A stretch of DNA of 37,349 nt. It comes from an uncultured Saprospiraceae bacterium. GTDB lineage: Bacteria; Bacteroidota; Bacteroidia; Chitinophagales; Saprospiraceae. Numbering within the stretch: position 1 is the stretch's first letter; each line of letters starts with the position of its first letter. Shown piece after piece: positions 17,592 to 25,994 of this stretch. A program made the translations under genes and the position numbers. The DNA is taken from NCBI GenBank assembly GCA_937944245.1, contig CALDYY010000046.1:1-37349 (forward strand), read 5' to 3'. The notes under the pieces are model-generated. The model was not told the DNA's origin. It saw only the letters and a list, made by a program, of their open reading frames with translations, and did not search any database.

Positions 17592-18872
17592 ATGAAAAAT
17601 AACCTTAAAACACCAATAGCTGAAAAAGATAAGGAAGGATTTGAATTGTTTGACAAAGAGAATGTTTATTTTTTTTACTACAAAGATGAATATGAGAATA
17701 TTTTGCTCCAAAGCAAACCTTTTGAAAATGAGGATGATAGAGCATATGCAATGGAAGAAGTTCTACAAATATTTACCAATGAGAAAAACATACAAATAAA
17801 GAATAATAGTAACTTATTTTATTTTGTAGTGAAAGATAGTAAGGACTTACCCATTGCAAGAAGCACTATTTTTGACACGCAAAATCAAGTAGAAAAAGCA
17901 TTAGTTGTTTTTAAGCAAAAAATGGTAGCTATAGCCTTTCCACAATCTGAACCTACCAAAGAAATAGAAAGATTTTCTGCAAAATCAATAATCCCTATTT
18001 ACGAAACAAACATACCCAACCGATTTTCATTTAGGGTTGATGTATATCGTTCCGAAGATGATCAAACGATATTTGGTAAAATTGAGTATTCGCTCACTCA
18101 AGAACGAATTAATTTTAATGGATTAGATGGAGAAAAAATTACGCATTTTATGCGATCTAAAATATGTATTCCTACAAGCACTTTATCGCTCGATACTTAC
18201 TTAGATTCAAACGGTACAGATACTAGAATAGAAAGTCATGATAAGCGTAGCCCAATCAATACGCTTCCCAAGCCAGCAACAACCAATAAAATAGCTTTCA
18301 GTCATCAAGTTCAAAAAAGTAATCTGGAAATTAGTCTGTTGAAAGATAATTTCATTTTATCAAATCAGTGTCTTGTCCAAAATGAACAGTATCATCTTGA
18401 AATAGCAATCGAAAACATCAGGGAAGAGTCCTGTTTACTTAATATTTTTGTGAAATCATTAAGCAGTAATTATAGAAATACAATAAACGAAATCCAATGC
18501 AAGACAGATAGTTTCAGAGCATACGCTAATTATCGAAGTGATTTTATGGAAGGATTAATTCAAGAAGAATGGGTAGAATGCGAGCGGTATAACCTACTAG
18601 AGTCCTTTTTAATTGTTCTGCAAAAGTTAACTGAATTTTTTATCCATGAGCAGTATTATGAAATCGCATTAAAAACCGCTTCAAAAATGGTTTATCTGGA
18701 CAACTGTTTAGAAAACGCTTACAGATTTATGATGATTAGTTACTGGAAAAATGGAGATAGAATAAATGCACTCCGTCAATTTGAGCGTTGCAAACAAGCC
18801 CTAAAGCGAGAGTTGGGCATTAATGTCAGTAAAAAAACGGTTGAACTTTATGAGGAAATTCAAAAAGAATAG
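17592..18872 (+). CDS. YegP-like repeats plus C-terminal BTAD domain, no visible DNA-binding domain
   Basis: The 426-residue soluble protein has three recognisable parts. Two YegP/DUF1508-like repeats lie at about 24-60 (YFFYYKDEYENILLQSKPF) and 74-110 (LFYFVVKDSKDLPIARSTIF). A middle section (about 140-305) has FSFRVDVYRSEDDQTIFGKI and looks mostly beta. Residues 317-424 form a bacterial transcriptional activator domain (BTAD), recognisable from DFMEGLIQEEWVECERYNL, LENAYRFMMISYWKNGDR and LRQFERCKQALKRELGI. BTADs normally follow an OmpR-like winged helix in SARP/AfsR regulators; none is visible here, so it may act through partners rather than by binding DNA itself. It follows the frameshifted unknown gene after a terminator. 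The BTAD call is firm, the function unknown. Confidence 0.8.
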   Translation: MKNNLKTPIAEKDKEGFELFDKENVYFFYYKDEYENILLQSKPFENEDDRAYAMEEVLQIFTNEKNIQIKNNSNLFYFVVKDSKDLPIARSTIFDTQNQVEKALVVFKQKMVAIAFPQSEPTKEIERFSAKSIIPIYETNIPNRFSFRVDVYRSEDDQTIFGKIEYSLTQERINFNGLDGEKITHFMRSKICIPTSTLSLDTYLDSNGTDTRIESHDKRSPINTLPKPATTNKIAFSHQVQKSNLEISLLKDNFILSNQCLVQNEQYHLEIAIENIREESCLLNIFVKSLSSNYRNTINEIQCKTDSFRAYANYRSDFMEGLIQEEWVECERYNLLESFLIVLQKLTEFFIHEQYYEIALKTASKMVYLDNCLENAYRFMMISYWKNGDRINALRQFERCKQALKRELGINVSKKTVELYEEIQKE

Positions 18873-18989
18873 AGAAAAAATTCGTTCTAAGATATTTGAA
18901 AAATAGACTTTGGGGTCTTTGTTTCCTTTTCAACTTTCTGCAAAAATATATCCTCTATGGATAAGGAATAAAATCATTATAGTCATCAA

Positions 18990-19029
18990 AATAAAAAGGG
19001 CAACCGATGTTAAACACAAGTTGCCCTTT
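18990..19029 (-). terminator. Intrinsic terminator of the nqr operon
   Basis: AAAGGGCAAC (18995-19004) and GTTGCCCTTT (19020-19029) are a perfect ten-base inverted repeat with a 15-base loop. On the minus strand the hairpin is followed by TTATTTTGATG. It lies 24 bases past the nqrF stop codon. Confidence 0.82.
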
Positions 19030-19052
19030 CATCAATTCAAGATTTTGTTACA

Positions 19053-20363
19053 TTATCCTCCAAAATCGTCAAAAGAAATGTTTTCTTCTGGAACGCCTAA
19101 GTTATCTAACGTCTTCAATACAGAAGCATTCATCGCTGGCGGACCACAGAAGTAATATTCTACTTCTTCTGGCTCAGGGTGGTTTTTCAAGTATTGTTCA
19201 TACAGTACATTCATAATGTATCCTTTGAAACCATCTCCTTGATTATCTTCTATACTTCCTTTAACAACCCAGTTATCTTCTGGTAATGGATTGTCTAATG
19301 CTATATGGAATTTAAAATTAGGAAACTCTTTTTCAATTTGACGGAAATCCTCGACGTAGAATAGCTCGCGTTTTGTACGACCACCATACCAGTACGATAC
19401 TTTTCTATCTGTTGTTTTCAGAGTATGAAATAAATGGAACAAATGCGAACGCAAAGGCGCCATACCTGCACCACCACCGATGTAAACCATTTCCTTCTTA
19501 GTTGGCTTAATGAAAAACTCACCATAGGGACCTGAAATAGTTACTTTGTCACCTGGCTTTTGCGCAAAAACGTATGAAGAACAAACACCTGGATTCACGT
19601 CCATCCAACCATTTTTTGCCCTATCAAAAGGTGGCGTTGCAATACGAATATTCAACATGACAATGTTTCCTTCTGCTGGGTGATTTGCCATAGAATAAGC
19701 ACGGAACACAGGCTCTTTATTTACCATTTTTAAATCCCACAGTTTGAACTTATCCCATTCTTCTTGAAACTCATCTGGTTTTTTCCCCATTTTAGGATGT
19801 GAAGTGATATCTATAGTTTTGTAATCCACTTCAACTGGTGGTACATCTACCTGAATATATCCACCTGCTTGGAAATCTAGGTTTTCACCTTCAGGCAACC
19901 TCACCACAAACTCCTTAATAAAGGAAGCCACGTTATAGTTGGATACGACTTCGCATTCCCACTTCTTAATTCCAAAAATTTCTTCAGGAATACCAATGCG
20001 CATATCTTCCCTTACTTTAACTTGGCAAGCCAAACGTTTATGTTCCGCTACCTCTTTTCGGGAAAGGTGATTCAACTCTGTTGGAAGTACATCGCCCCCA
20101 CCTTCATAAATATGGCACTCGCACATTGCACATGTACCACCACCACCACAAGCAGAAGGTAAGAAGATGCTCTTATCAGAAAGAGCCGTTAATAAAGAAG
20201 AACCCGGCTGGACAAGCATCGGATTTTCCTCATCACCATTAATGATGATTTTTACTTCTCCCTGAGGCACTAATTGTTTTCTAGCGTAAAGCAGTAGGAA
20301 AGCCAGCAATAATATAACTGTCATAAACACCACAACTGCAAATACTAATGTCGTTATACTCAT
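19053..20363 (-). CDS. nqrF: Na+-translocating NADH:quinone reductase subunit F
   Basis: NqrF is the NADH-oxidising entry point of the sodium-pumping complex. The 436-residue product has one N-terminal membrane segment (about 4-26), a [2Fe-2S] ferredoxin domain with ligands C72, C78, C81 and C113 (spacing 6-3-32, as in the Vibrio enzyme), then a ferredoxin-reductase domain with the FAD motif RAYSMANHP and the NADH motif [12 protein letters not shown], and the C-terminal [10 protein letters not shown] 20363 is preferred, since the frame extends only four codons further to a TTG at 20375. It is the last gene of nqrABCDEF and is followed by a strong terminator. Confidence 0.97.
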   Translation of the reverse strand: MSITTLVFAVVVFMTVILLLAFLLLYARKQLVPQGEVKIIINGDEENPMLVQPGSSLLTALSDKSIFLPSACGGGGTCAMCECHIYEGGGDVLPTELNHLSRKEVAEHKRLACQVKVREDMRIGIPEEIFGIKKWECEVVSNYNVASFIKEFVVRLPEGENLDFQAGGYIQVDVPPVEVDYKTIDITSHPKMGKKPDEFQEEWDKFKLWDLKMVNKEPVFRAYSMANHPAEGNIVMLNIRIATPPFDRAKNGWMDVNPGVCSSYVFAQKPGDKVTISGPYGEFFIKPTKKEMVYIGGGAGMAPLRSHLFHLFHTLKTTDRKVSYWYGGRTKRELFYVEDFRQIEKEFPNFKFHIALDNPLPEDNWVVKGSIEDNQGDGFKGYIMNVLYEQYLKNHPEPEEVEYYFCGPPAMNASVLKTLDNLGVPEENISFDDFGG

Positions 20364-20398
20364 GTTGTATATCAATATTTAAGTGAGCAATTTTTTTA

Positions 20399-21010
20399 CT
20401 ATTTAGCAGCCGTTAAAGCTGCTGGATCAATACCTGTCAAACTTAAAAATGCCAATCCCATTAATCCCGTCAGGATAAAAGCCATACCCAGTCCTCGTAA
20501 TGGTGCAGGCACATTAGAGTATTTAATTTTTTCGCGGATAGCTGCAATAGCTATAATTGCTAAGAACCATCCAAATCCACCACCTAAGCCGAAAGCCAAA
20601 GAATCGCTGAAGTTATATTCGCGAGAAACCATAAATAAAGAACCTCCTAGAATGGCACAGTTTACCGTGATAAGCGGTAAGAAAATACCTAGTGCGTTAT
20701 AGAGTGATGGGGAAAATTTTTCTACTATCATTTCCACTAATTGTACCATAGAAGCGATGACGGCAATGAACAGAATAAATCTCAAAAAGGTTAAATCTAT
20801 CCCAAACACGCCTGACTCACTCAACAAAAAGGTATTAATCAACCAATTAATAGGCATTGTTACACCTAGTACAAATATAACGGCTAATCCTAAGCCAAAA
20901 GCTGTTTTCACTGTCTTGGAAACTGCTAAGTAAGAACACATTCCAAGAAAGTAAGCTAACACTAAGTTCTCTACGAATGCTGCTTTGATGAATATATTAA
21001 TAAATTCCAT
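20399..21010 (-). CDS. nqrE: Na+-translocating NADH:quinone reductase subunit E
   Basis: The 203-residue protein is one of the two homologous six-helix membrane subunits (NqrD/NqrE) that hold an iron centre between them. Typical pieces are FVENLVLAYFLGMCSYLAVS near the N-terminus, with a helix Cys, and LPLITVNCAILGGSLF in the second half, with the second conserved Cys. ATG 21010 was chosen: it gives the usual NqrE start MEFINIFIKAAFVEN and is preceded by AAGGA eight bases upstream; the frame also runs back to a GTG at 21043 but the eleven extra residues are not NqrE-like. Lies 38 bases after nqrD. Confidence 0.96.
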   Translation of the reverse strand: MEFINIFIKAAFVENLVLAYFLGMCSYLAVSKTVKTAFGLGLAVIFVLGVTMPINWLINTFLLSESGVFGIDLTFLRFILFIAVIASMVQLVEMIVEKFSPSLYNALGIFLPLITVNCAILGGSLFMVSREYNFSDSLAFGLGGGFGWFLAIIAIAAIREKIKYSNVPAPLRGLGMAFILTGLMGLAFLSLTGIDPAALTAAK

Positions 21011-21048
21011 AATTTTTCCTTGTTGTAGAATAATACTATTCACTTGTG

Positions 21049-21777
21049 TTAAGAAATATCAATCAATTTTTGATTATAAGAACGTTGTAACCAGATTAGG
21101 ATACCAATGACAAACATCGCTGCTGCTGGAAGTACCATCAGGTTATTGTTGCTATACCAAGCAAAAAGCGAACCAAAACCACTTTCTGCGGCGGTGTTTA
21201 TTAAGTAGGAAGCCTGTTCGTTACTCGGTCCTATTAATCCAAAGCCTAACAATGTTCCTTTACCAAATATTTCTCTAACAATAGCTATCAGAATAAGAAT
21301 AGCACCATAGCCTAGTCCATTGCCAATGCCGTCAACAAAAGCGCGCCAAGGTTTATTCGCCATAGCAAATGCCTCTAAACGCCCCATTACAATACAATTT
21401 GTAATAATTAGACCAATGTAAACAGATAATTGACGATAAATCGGATAATTCAAATACTTTAATGCTAGTTCTACAACAGTTACTAAAGAGGCAATAATAA
21501 TCAACTGAGCAATCAAACGCACAGATTTCGGAATATAATTGCGTAACAAAGAAGTAAATAGACTAGAGAAACCTGTTACAAAAATCACTGCAACAGACAT
21601 TACAATAGAAGGAGCGACCAGTGAAGTTACCGCCAAAGCAGAGCAAATACCCAGTACCTGTACAGTAATTGGATTATTGTCATTCAATGGATCAACCAAT
21701 AATTTTTTTTCTTTTGCACCAAATAGCGGCTCACGCTCTTGCACTTTTGGTTTGTCTTTAACTGCTACATCTGCCAT
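21049..21777 (-). CDS. nqrD: Na+-translocating NADH:quinone reductase subunit D
   Basis: The 242-residue membrane subunit is homologous to NqrE. The hydrophobic core holds LGICSALAVTS and YIGLIITNCIVMGRLEAFA, each with the conserved helix Cys of the inter-subunit iron site, and the GNGLGYGAILILIAIVREIFG region. It is slightly longer than the usual 205-210 residues because of a 30-residue hydrophilic N-terminal stretch (KDKPKVQEREPLFGAKEKK). The ATG at 21777 is the only reasonable start for that stretch. An ATG-less start closer to the first helix is not available. Fourth gene of the operon. Confidence 0.96.
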   Translation of the reverse strand: MADVAVKDKPKVQEREPLFGAKEKKLLVDPLNDNNPITVQVLGICSALAVTSLVAPSIVMSVAVIFVTGFSSLFTSLLRNYIPKSVRLIAQLIIIASLVTVVELALKYLNYPIYRQLSVYIGLIITNCIVMGRLEAFAMANKPWRAFVDGIGNGLGYGAILILIAIVREIFGKGTLLGFGLIGPSNEQASYLINTAAESGFGSLFAWYSNNNLMVLPAAAMFVIGILIWLQRSYNQKLIDIS

Positions 21778-21818
21778 GACTGATGTTTTCTTGTTTATAG
21801 TAGTGAATCAAAAAAGTT

Positions 21819-22535
21819 CTAACTCTTTGCCTTTGATAAGTAAGGCTCATAATAACGAATCCCTCTTTTTAGCATTTCCGTTACACCATCAGCGGTTACT
21901 GTTGCCCCAGAGATACCATCTACTTCGTGATTCTTATCTCTAGCACCTCCTTTTCGGACAACCACAGATGTATATTCTCCTTGTTCATCATAGATTTTCT
22001 TTCCTCTAAATTGAGCAGGGAATGTAGGGTTATCTTTGATTTCGGCACCTAGACCTGGAGTTTCTCCTGCATGGTCAAAAGCCACACCTGCTATTGTTTT
22101 TAAATCATCTTGAAGTGCAACAACCCCCCAGATTTCGTCCCAAAGTCCGTTTCCTCTGACAGAAAGAATATAAAATTTATTACCATCAGTAGCATTATAA
22201 ATATAGAGTGGCAAAACACGCTCTGCCTCTGGCTTTTTGCGCTCTTTCGCCAAATCTACTTGCGCTGCTGTCATGCCATCCACTAAGTTTCCGTCCATAT
22301 CAACCACCTTTTGCTCCATTCTTTCAGAGAAAATGGTTTGCACTTCTGCATCCGTTAATTGAGCAGTAGGCTTATCTAAATACTTGTCAATAGCCGAAAG
22401 AATCGCTCTTTTATTGAAAACAGATTCATTAATAGCTGCTTGAGACTTTGTTAACTCCCTTAGACCAGTTAGTGATACTGCTACTATTGAAGTTATTATG
22501 AGTATAAATGTTACAATTTTACCTGTTGATTCCAT
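21819..22535 (-). CDS. nqrC: Na+-translocating NADH:quinone reductase subunit C
   Basis: The 238-residue subunit has one N-terminal membrane helix (about 8-27) and a periplasmic FMN-binding domain. The covalent flavin attachment motif is DGISGAT at 206-212, with T212 as the expected phosphoester-linked threonine. The upstream AGETPGLGAEI segment at 156-166 is also typical of FMN-binding domains of the NqrC/RnfG group. Flavinylation requires an ApbE-type transferase, which is not encoded in the window. Separated from nqrB by 41 bases and from nqrD by 41 bases. Confidence 0.97.
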   Translation of the reverse strand: MESTGKIVTFILIITSIVAVSLTGLRELTKSQAAINESVFNKRAILSAIDKYLDKPTAQLTDAEVQTIFSERMEQKVVDMDGNLVDGMTAAQVDLAKERKKPEAERVLPLYIYNATDGNKFYILSVRGNGLWDEIWGVVALQDDLKTIAGVAFDHAGETPGLGAEIKDNPTFPAQFRGKKIYDEQGEYTSVVVRKGGARDKNHEVDGISGATVTADGVTEMLKRGIRYYEPYLSKAKS

Positions 22536-22576
22536 GCTTTAGTTTGTTTATAGCATATTAAAAATACCGCTTTTAA

Positions 22577-23848
22577 TTATGCAGTTGCTGTAACTACTGC
22601 TCTCTTCATTCTTCTCTTCATGTTTGCCTCTAACACATAGTGGTCAATTAATGCAGAGAAGGTATTCATAAACAGGATGGCTAACATCCAACCTTCTGGA
22701 TATGCTGGGTTAAGTACACGCACGACCATACCGATAAAACCAATCATAAAGCCGTAAATTAATTTGCCCGTTGGTGTTGCGGAAGCCGTTACAGGGTCAG
22801 TAGCCATAAAAGCTGCTGCAAAAAGCAAACTTCCCATGATAAATTGGTTGTACCAAGGCACTTGCATAAATACAGTTACACCCCAAAGATTCATTAACAT
22901 TCCCGTTACCGCTGCACCCACAAGAAAAGAAACAATAATCCTCCAGTCAGCAATTTTAGTAACGATTAGGAAAATGATACCTAGCACTACTAAAACTTTG
23001 GATGTTTCACCAACAGAGCCTGGTATTGCTCCCCAGAGCATAGCAGAGGAAGAATAGGTTGCGGTAACGTTTTCCCAACCTCCTTGAGAAGCTAAACTTA
23101 ATGGAGTCGCACCTGTATAGCCATCCACTATGGCAGATTGAACATTAAAAGTCGCACTTCCAATGGTAGCTAATATCGGATTAAGCACGCTAGTTACAAA
23201 CCAACCATACTCTACCACGCTACCTGGAGTAGTAGAAGAAAAGCCTGCAACCCAAACGTCATCACCAGAGATGGTTGTTGGATAAGCAAAAAAGATAAAC
23301 ACACGAGAAAGTAGTGCAATATTCCAAATGTTCATGCCTGTACCCCCAAATGCCTCTTTGCCAATAATGACCGCAAAAGCCACAGAAATACCTAGAATCC
23401 ACAACGGAATGTCTGGTGGCATAATTAAGGGTATTAATGCACCCGATACCAGAAAGCCTTCTTCCACAGAGTGCCCCTTACGTGCAGCATAGAAAAATTC
23501 GATTCCAAGTCCTACCACGTGGGCAACAATAAATATTGGAATCAACTTAACTAATCCATATAAGATTTTTAAATGTAGCCCTGCAAGTGGTGCAGTATGT
23601 TCACCTAATGCGACAAAGTGCTGATGACCAATATTCCAAGTACCAAAAACATAGCACAACTGCAACGCCAAAACCACATGCACCATAGTACGCTTTAAAT
23701 CCATGCCATCTCGGATATGCACCCCTCCATGCGTGGTTTCGTTAGGTGCAAATGCAAAGGTAAAGAAGGCATCGTAAGCCGTGTGTAGCAATTTCTTTTC
23801 TTTGCTGGGTTCTATTTTTCTGAATAAATTTAATAAAGCCTGTTTCAT
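22577..23848 (-). CDS. nqrB: Na+-translocating NADH:quinone reductase subunit B
   Basis: The 423-residue polytopic subunit carries the second covalent FMN and the sodium pathway. The flavinylation motif is DGYTGAT at 242-248, so T248 corresponds to Vibrio T236. Other typical stretches are HIRDGMDLKRTM near 44-54, IPLIMPPDIPLW at 139-150 and GKEAFGGTGMNIWNIALLSR at 163-182. It starts at ATG 23848, after an unusually long 270-base gap from nqrA. The downstream genes nqrC-F follow closely. Confidence 0.97.
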   Translation of the reverse strand: MKQALLNLFRKIEPSKEKKLLHTAYDAFFTFAFAPNETTHGGVHIRDGMDLKRTMVHVVLALQLCYVFGTWNIGHQHFVALGEHTAPLAGLHLKILYGLVKLIPIFIVAHVVGLGIEFFYAARKGHSVEEGFLVSGALIPLIMPPDIPLWILGISVAFAVIIGKEAFGGTGMNIWNIALLSRVFIFFAYPTTISGDDVWVAGFSSTTPGSVVEYGWFVTSVLNPILATIGSATFNVQSAIVDGYTGATPLSLASQGGWENVTATYSSSAMLWGAIPGSVGETSKVLVVLGIIFLIVTKIADWRIIVSFLVGAAVTGMLMNLWGVTVFMQVPWYNQFIMGSLLFAAAFMATDPVTASATPTGKLIYGFMIGFIGMVVRVLNPAYPEGWMLAILFMNTFSALIDHYVLEANMKRRMKRAVVTATA

Positions 23849-24118
23849 ATTTTAGTTAAGATTCTTTTTTCTTTTAGTAAGTTTTTTTACTACATCTCAC
23901 CTTAGAGCATGTTTAAATTTTTAATTACTGAAAACTAATATTTTATGAACCTAACTTCAGTAATGCTTAGTCATTTAGCCCGCTAAATTCCCTCGCCTTC
24001 CTATTGTAAGAACCACAAACTATTGATTTTCACTTAAAGAAAATTTTTAAACAATCTCTTAATATAACAAGGGTTTTCAGTATGAGTTGCCTTGTTTATT
24101 GTCAAAAAAATATAACAA
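23849..24118 (-). promoter_or_regulatory. Long nqrA-nqrB intercistronic spacer with inverted repeats
   Basis: The other nqr genes are 36-42 bases apart, whereas nqrA and nqrB are 270 apart. The spacer has no gene. It contains a perfect nine-base inverted repeat ATTACTGAA (23924-23932) / TTCAGTAAT (23956-23964) with a 23-base loop, enclosed by a weaker GTTTAAA/TTTAAAC pair (23911-23917 and 24046-24052). No T run makes it a terminator. It could be a processing site or an internal promoter region. Confidence 0.4.
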
Positions 24119-25756
24119 TTAACTTTGCTCGCGAATAGCTTCTAACCCTTCTCTCAATAACTGTTGCAAAGGCATTTTTGAGGTACAAACAAATTCGCAC
24201 AATGCAACGTCTTCTTCTGTTAACTCTAATAAACCTAAGCCTTCCATACGCTCTAAATCATTGGTCATTATAGCCTTCATCAAAGGCTGCACTAATATGT
24301 CCATTGGCATCACTTGCTCATAGTCTGTAGTTACCACAAATGCCCTCTTTTCTCCGTGTGTATTGGTGTTTGCCTTAAATTTCTGTTCTGGGAACAAAAA
24401 ATTTGGAAAAGTATTGGAAATAGATGGTCGCGGTGCCAAAGGCAATAACCAACCAAACAATTCATAATCATCTCCCTCCTCAATTACCGTTACTTGGTCA
24501 TCATAGTAATTTAAGAACTGTTTTTCTGACTTTTGCTTTCCAGAAAGTACATCCCCAGAAATGATACGAATGTGATCGTTTGCTAGATTATCTTTAAGCA
24601 ATTCTGAGATGTTGGCACCGATATATGTTTTAACATATTTTGGCTCTTTCAATTCTGCTCCTGTTAGAGCTACAATCCTAGAAGCATCAAAACGATTTTC
24701 CAAAAACAGTGCACCCAGCGTGATAACACCCTGAACATCTAAAGTCCATACTTTATCTTTTGCGCTAATGGGCTTAATGTGATGGATTTGTACCCCAACA
24801 TTGCCCGCTGGATGTTTACCTTTAAAATAGACTTTTTCTACACCTTGCGCATCTCGGAATGCAGGTGAAGGTAATTGTCTTCCATTTAAGCCTAGATAAA
24901 CCTTACCATTAGTCAATTTATTGAGCACATCCAAACCTTTTTGAAAAGATTTTTCTCTTCCCGCTACCAAAACGTTACTGTCTGGTGCTAGCGGTGCGGA
25001 GTCAAAAGTGCTGATAAAAATATCTCTAGGTACGACATCTGATTCTGCTACTAAATCAAATGGACGCTGACGAAGCATTGTCCAAGCACCAGATTCCAAT
25101 AAATAATGTACCAGTTCCTCTCTGCTGCTATTTTCTAAGTCAAATGCAGGGAATACTTTATAGGTTATTTCTGCATCCGATAAAATAACAACTTCGTTAA
25201 TAGCACGCTTTGCAGCTCTATTGATAGCAACTATCTCACCGCTTACAGGAGCAACATATTTGATTTCGGGTCTTTTTTTGTCAAAAAACAATTCTTCGCC
25301 TGCTTGTACTTTTTGTCCAATCTCTACCACTAGTTTTGGAATGGGCGACATACCAATAAAATTTTGAGGTTGCACCGCAAAGGAACGCACTGATATGTTC
25401 TGAACAACACCTTTTGCCTCTCCCTCCAACAAAATATCGTGTCCTTTTCTTAATTTTTTTACTTCTTGACCTTTTAAAAAAGACGGCTGATTGCTAGTAC
25501 CTACTATTTCATTCCATTTTGGAAATATAGAAACATTTACAGCCTCTGTATCCACCCCCACAGTCTTAGCTTGCATTGCTAGGAAGCTGTCTGCTACTTG
25601 AATCACAAAAAATAAGGCAATGAAACCCACCAAACCGATAATGGCGTAAGTAATCCAGTTGGCACCGTCCAGTAATCCCGGTGTTTGCGCAAATGCTTGG
25701 TTAGCTAGAGAAACCCAAATAAACACAAGAGAAATCTTAATCCCTAATTTTTTCAT
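24119..25756 (-). CDS. nqrA: NqrA with an N-terminal signal and membrane-anchor extension
   Basis: The 545-residue protein contains the whole of NqrA from about residue 102 onward (RKGHDILLEGEAKG, then PVSGEIVAINRAAKRA and QVQGVITLGALF-like core), a part matching the usual 446-residue subunit. NqrA is the cytosolic subunit implicated in quinone binding. In front of it are about 100 extra residues: a signal-peptide-like start (1-23, ending QAFA), a hydrophobic segment at about 34-55 (WITYAIIGLVGFIALFFVIQ) and a polar linker. If the signal peptide is cleaved, the segment would cross from outside to inside and leave the NqrA core in the cytoplasm, which agrees with its known site. No in-frame ATG with an NqrA-like start exists near residue 100, so the extension is probably real. 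First gene of the operon. Confidence 0.93.
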   Translation of the reverse strand: MKKLGIKISLVFIWVSLANQAFAQTPGLLDGANWITYAIIGLVGFIALFFVIQVADSFLAMQAKTVGVDTEAVNVSIFPKWNEIVGTSNQPSFLKGQEVKKLRKGHDILLEGEAKGVVQNISVRSFAVQPQNFIGMSPIPKLVVEIGQKVQAGEELFFDKKRPEIKYVAPVSGEIVAINRAAKRAINEVVILSDAEITYKVFPAFDLENSSREELVHYLLESGAWTMLRQRPFDLVAESDVVPRDIFISTFDSAPLAPDSNVLVAGREKSFQKGLDVLNKLTNGKVYLGLNGRQLPSPAFRDAQGVEKVYFKGKHPAGNVGVQIHHIKPISAKDKVWTLDVQGVITLGALFLENRFDASRIVALTGAELKEPKYVKTYIGANISELLKDNLANDHIRIISGDVLSGKQKSEKQFLNYYDDQVTVIEEGDDYELFGWLLPLAPRPSISNTFPNFLFPEQKFKANTNTHGEKRAFVVTTDYEQVMPMDILVQPLMKAIMTNDLERMEGLGLLELTEEDVALCEFVCTSKMPLQQLLREGLEAIREQS

Positions 25757-25815
25757 TTCGTTTATAGTATTAACCTCAAAAGATTATTTTAATTGCTTTC
25801 GCATCTATTTTTTTG

Positions 25816-25851
25816 ATAATCAAGCACTTTGATTATTTTAATGCAAATATA
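25816..25851 (-). promoter_or_regulatory. Candidate nqr promoter with an adjoining palindrome
   Basis: On the minus strand TATATTTG (25844-25851) matches the TAnnTTTG -7 box. Immediately downstream, where transcription would begin, lies the perfect eight-base inverted repeat ATAATCAA/TTGATTAT (25816-25836) with a five-base centre. It may be an operator or a 5'-end hairpin. No clear -33 box was found. Confidence 0.4.
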
Positions 25852-25994
25852 TAAACCTTACGGCTTAAATAAAACCTTAACACATTTGATTTTTATTTGA
25901 CTTCACATTATTTAGATTTATTCTAATTAAGATTCAATTCAAAACACTATTCAATAAGATATTAGTCGCTATCTCTAGTATATTCATTCGTTTT

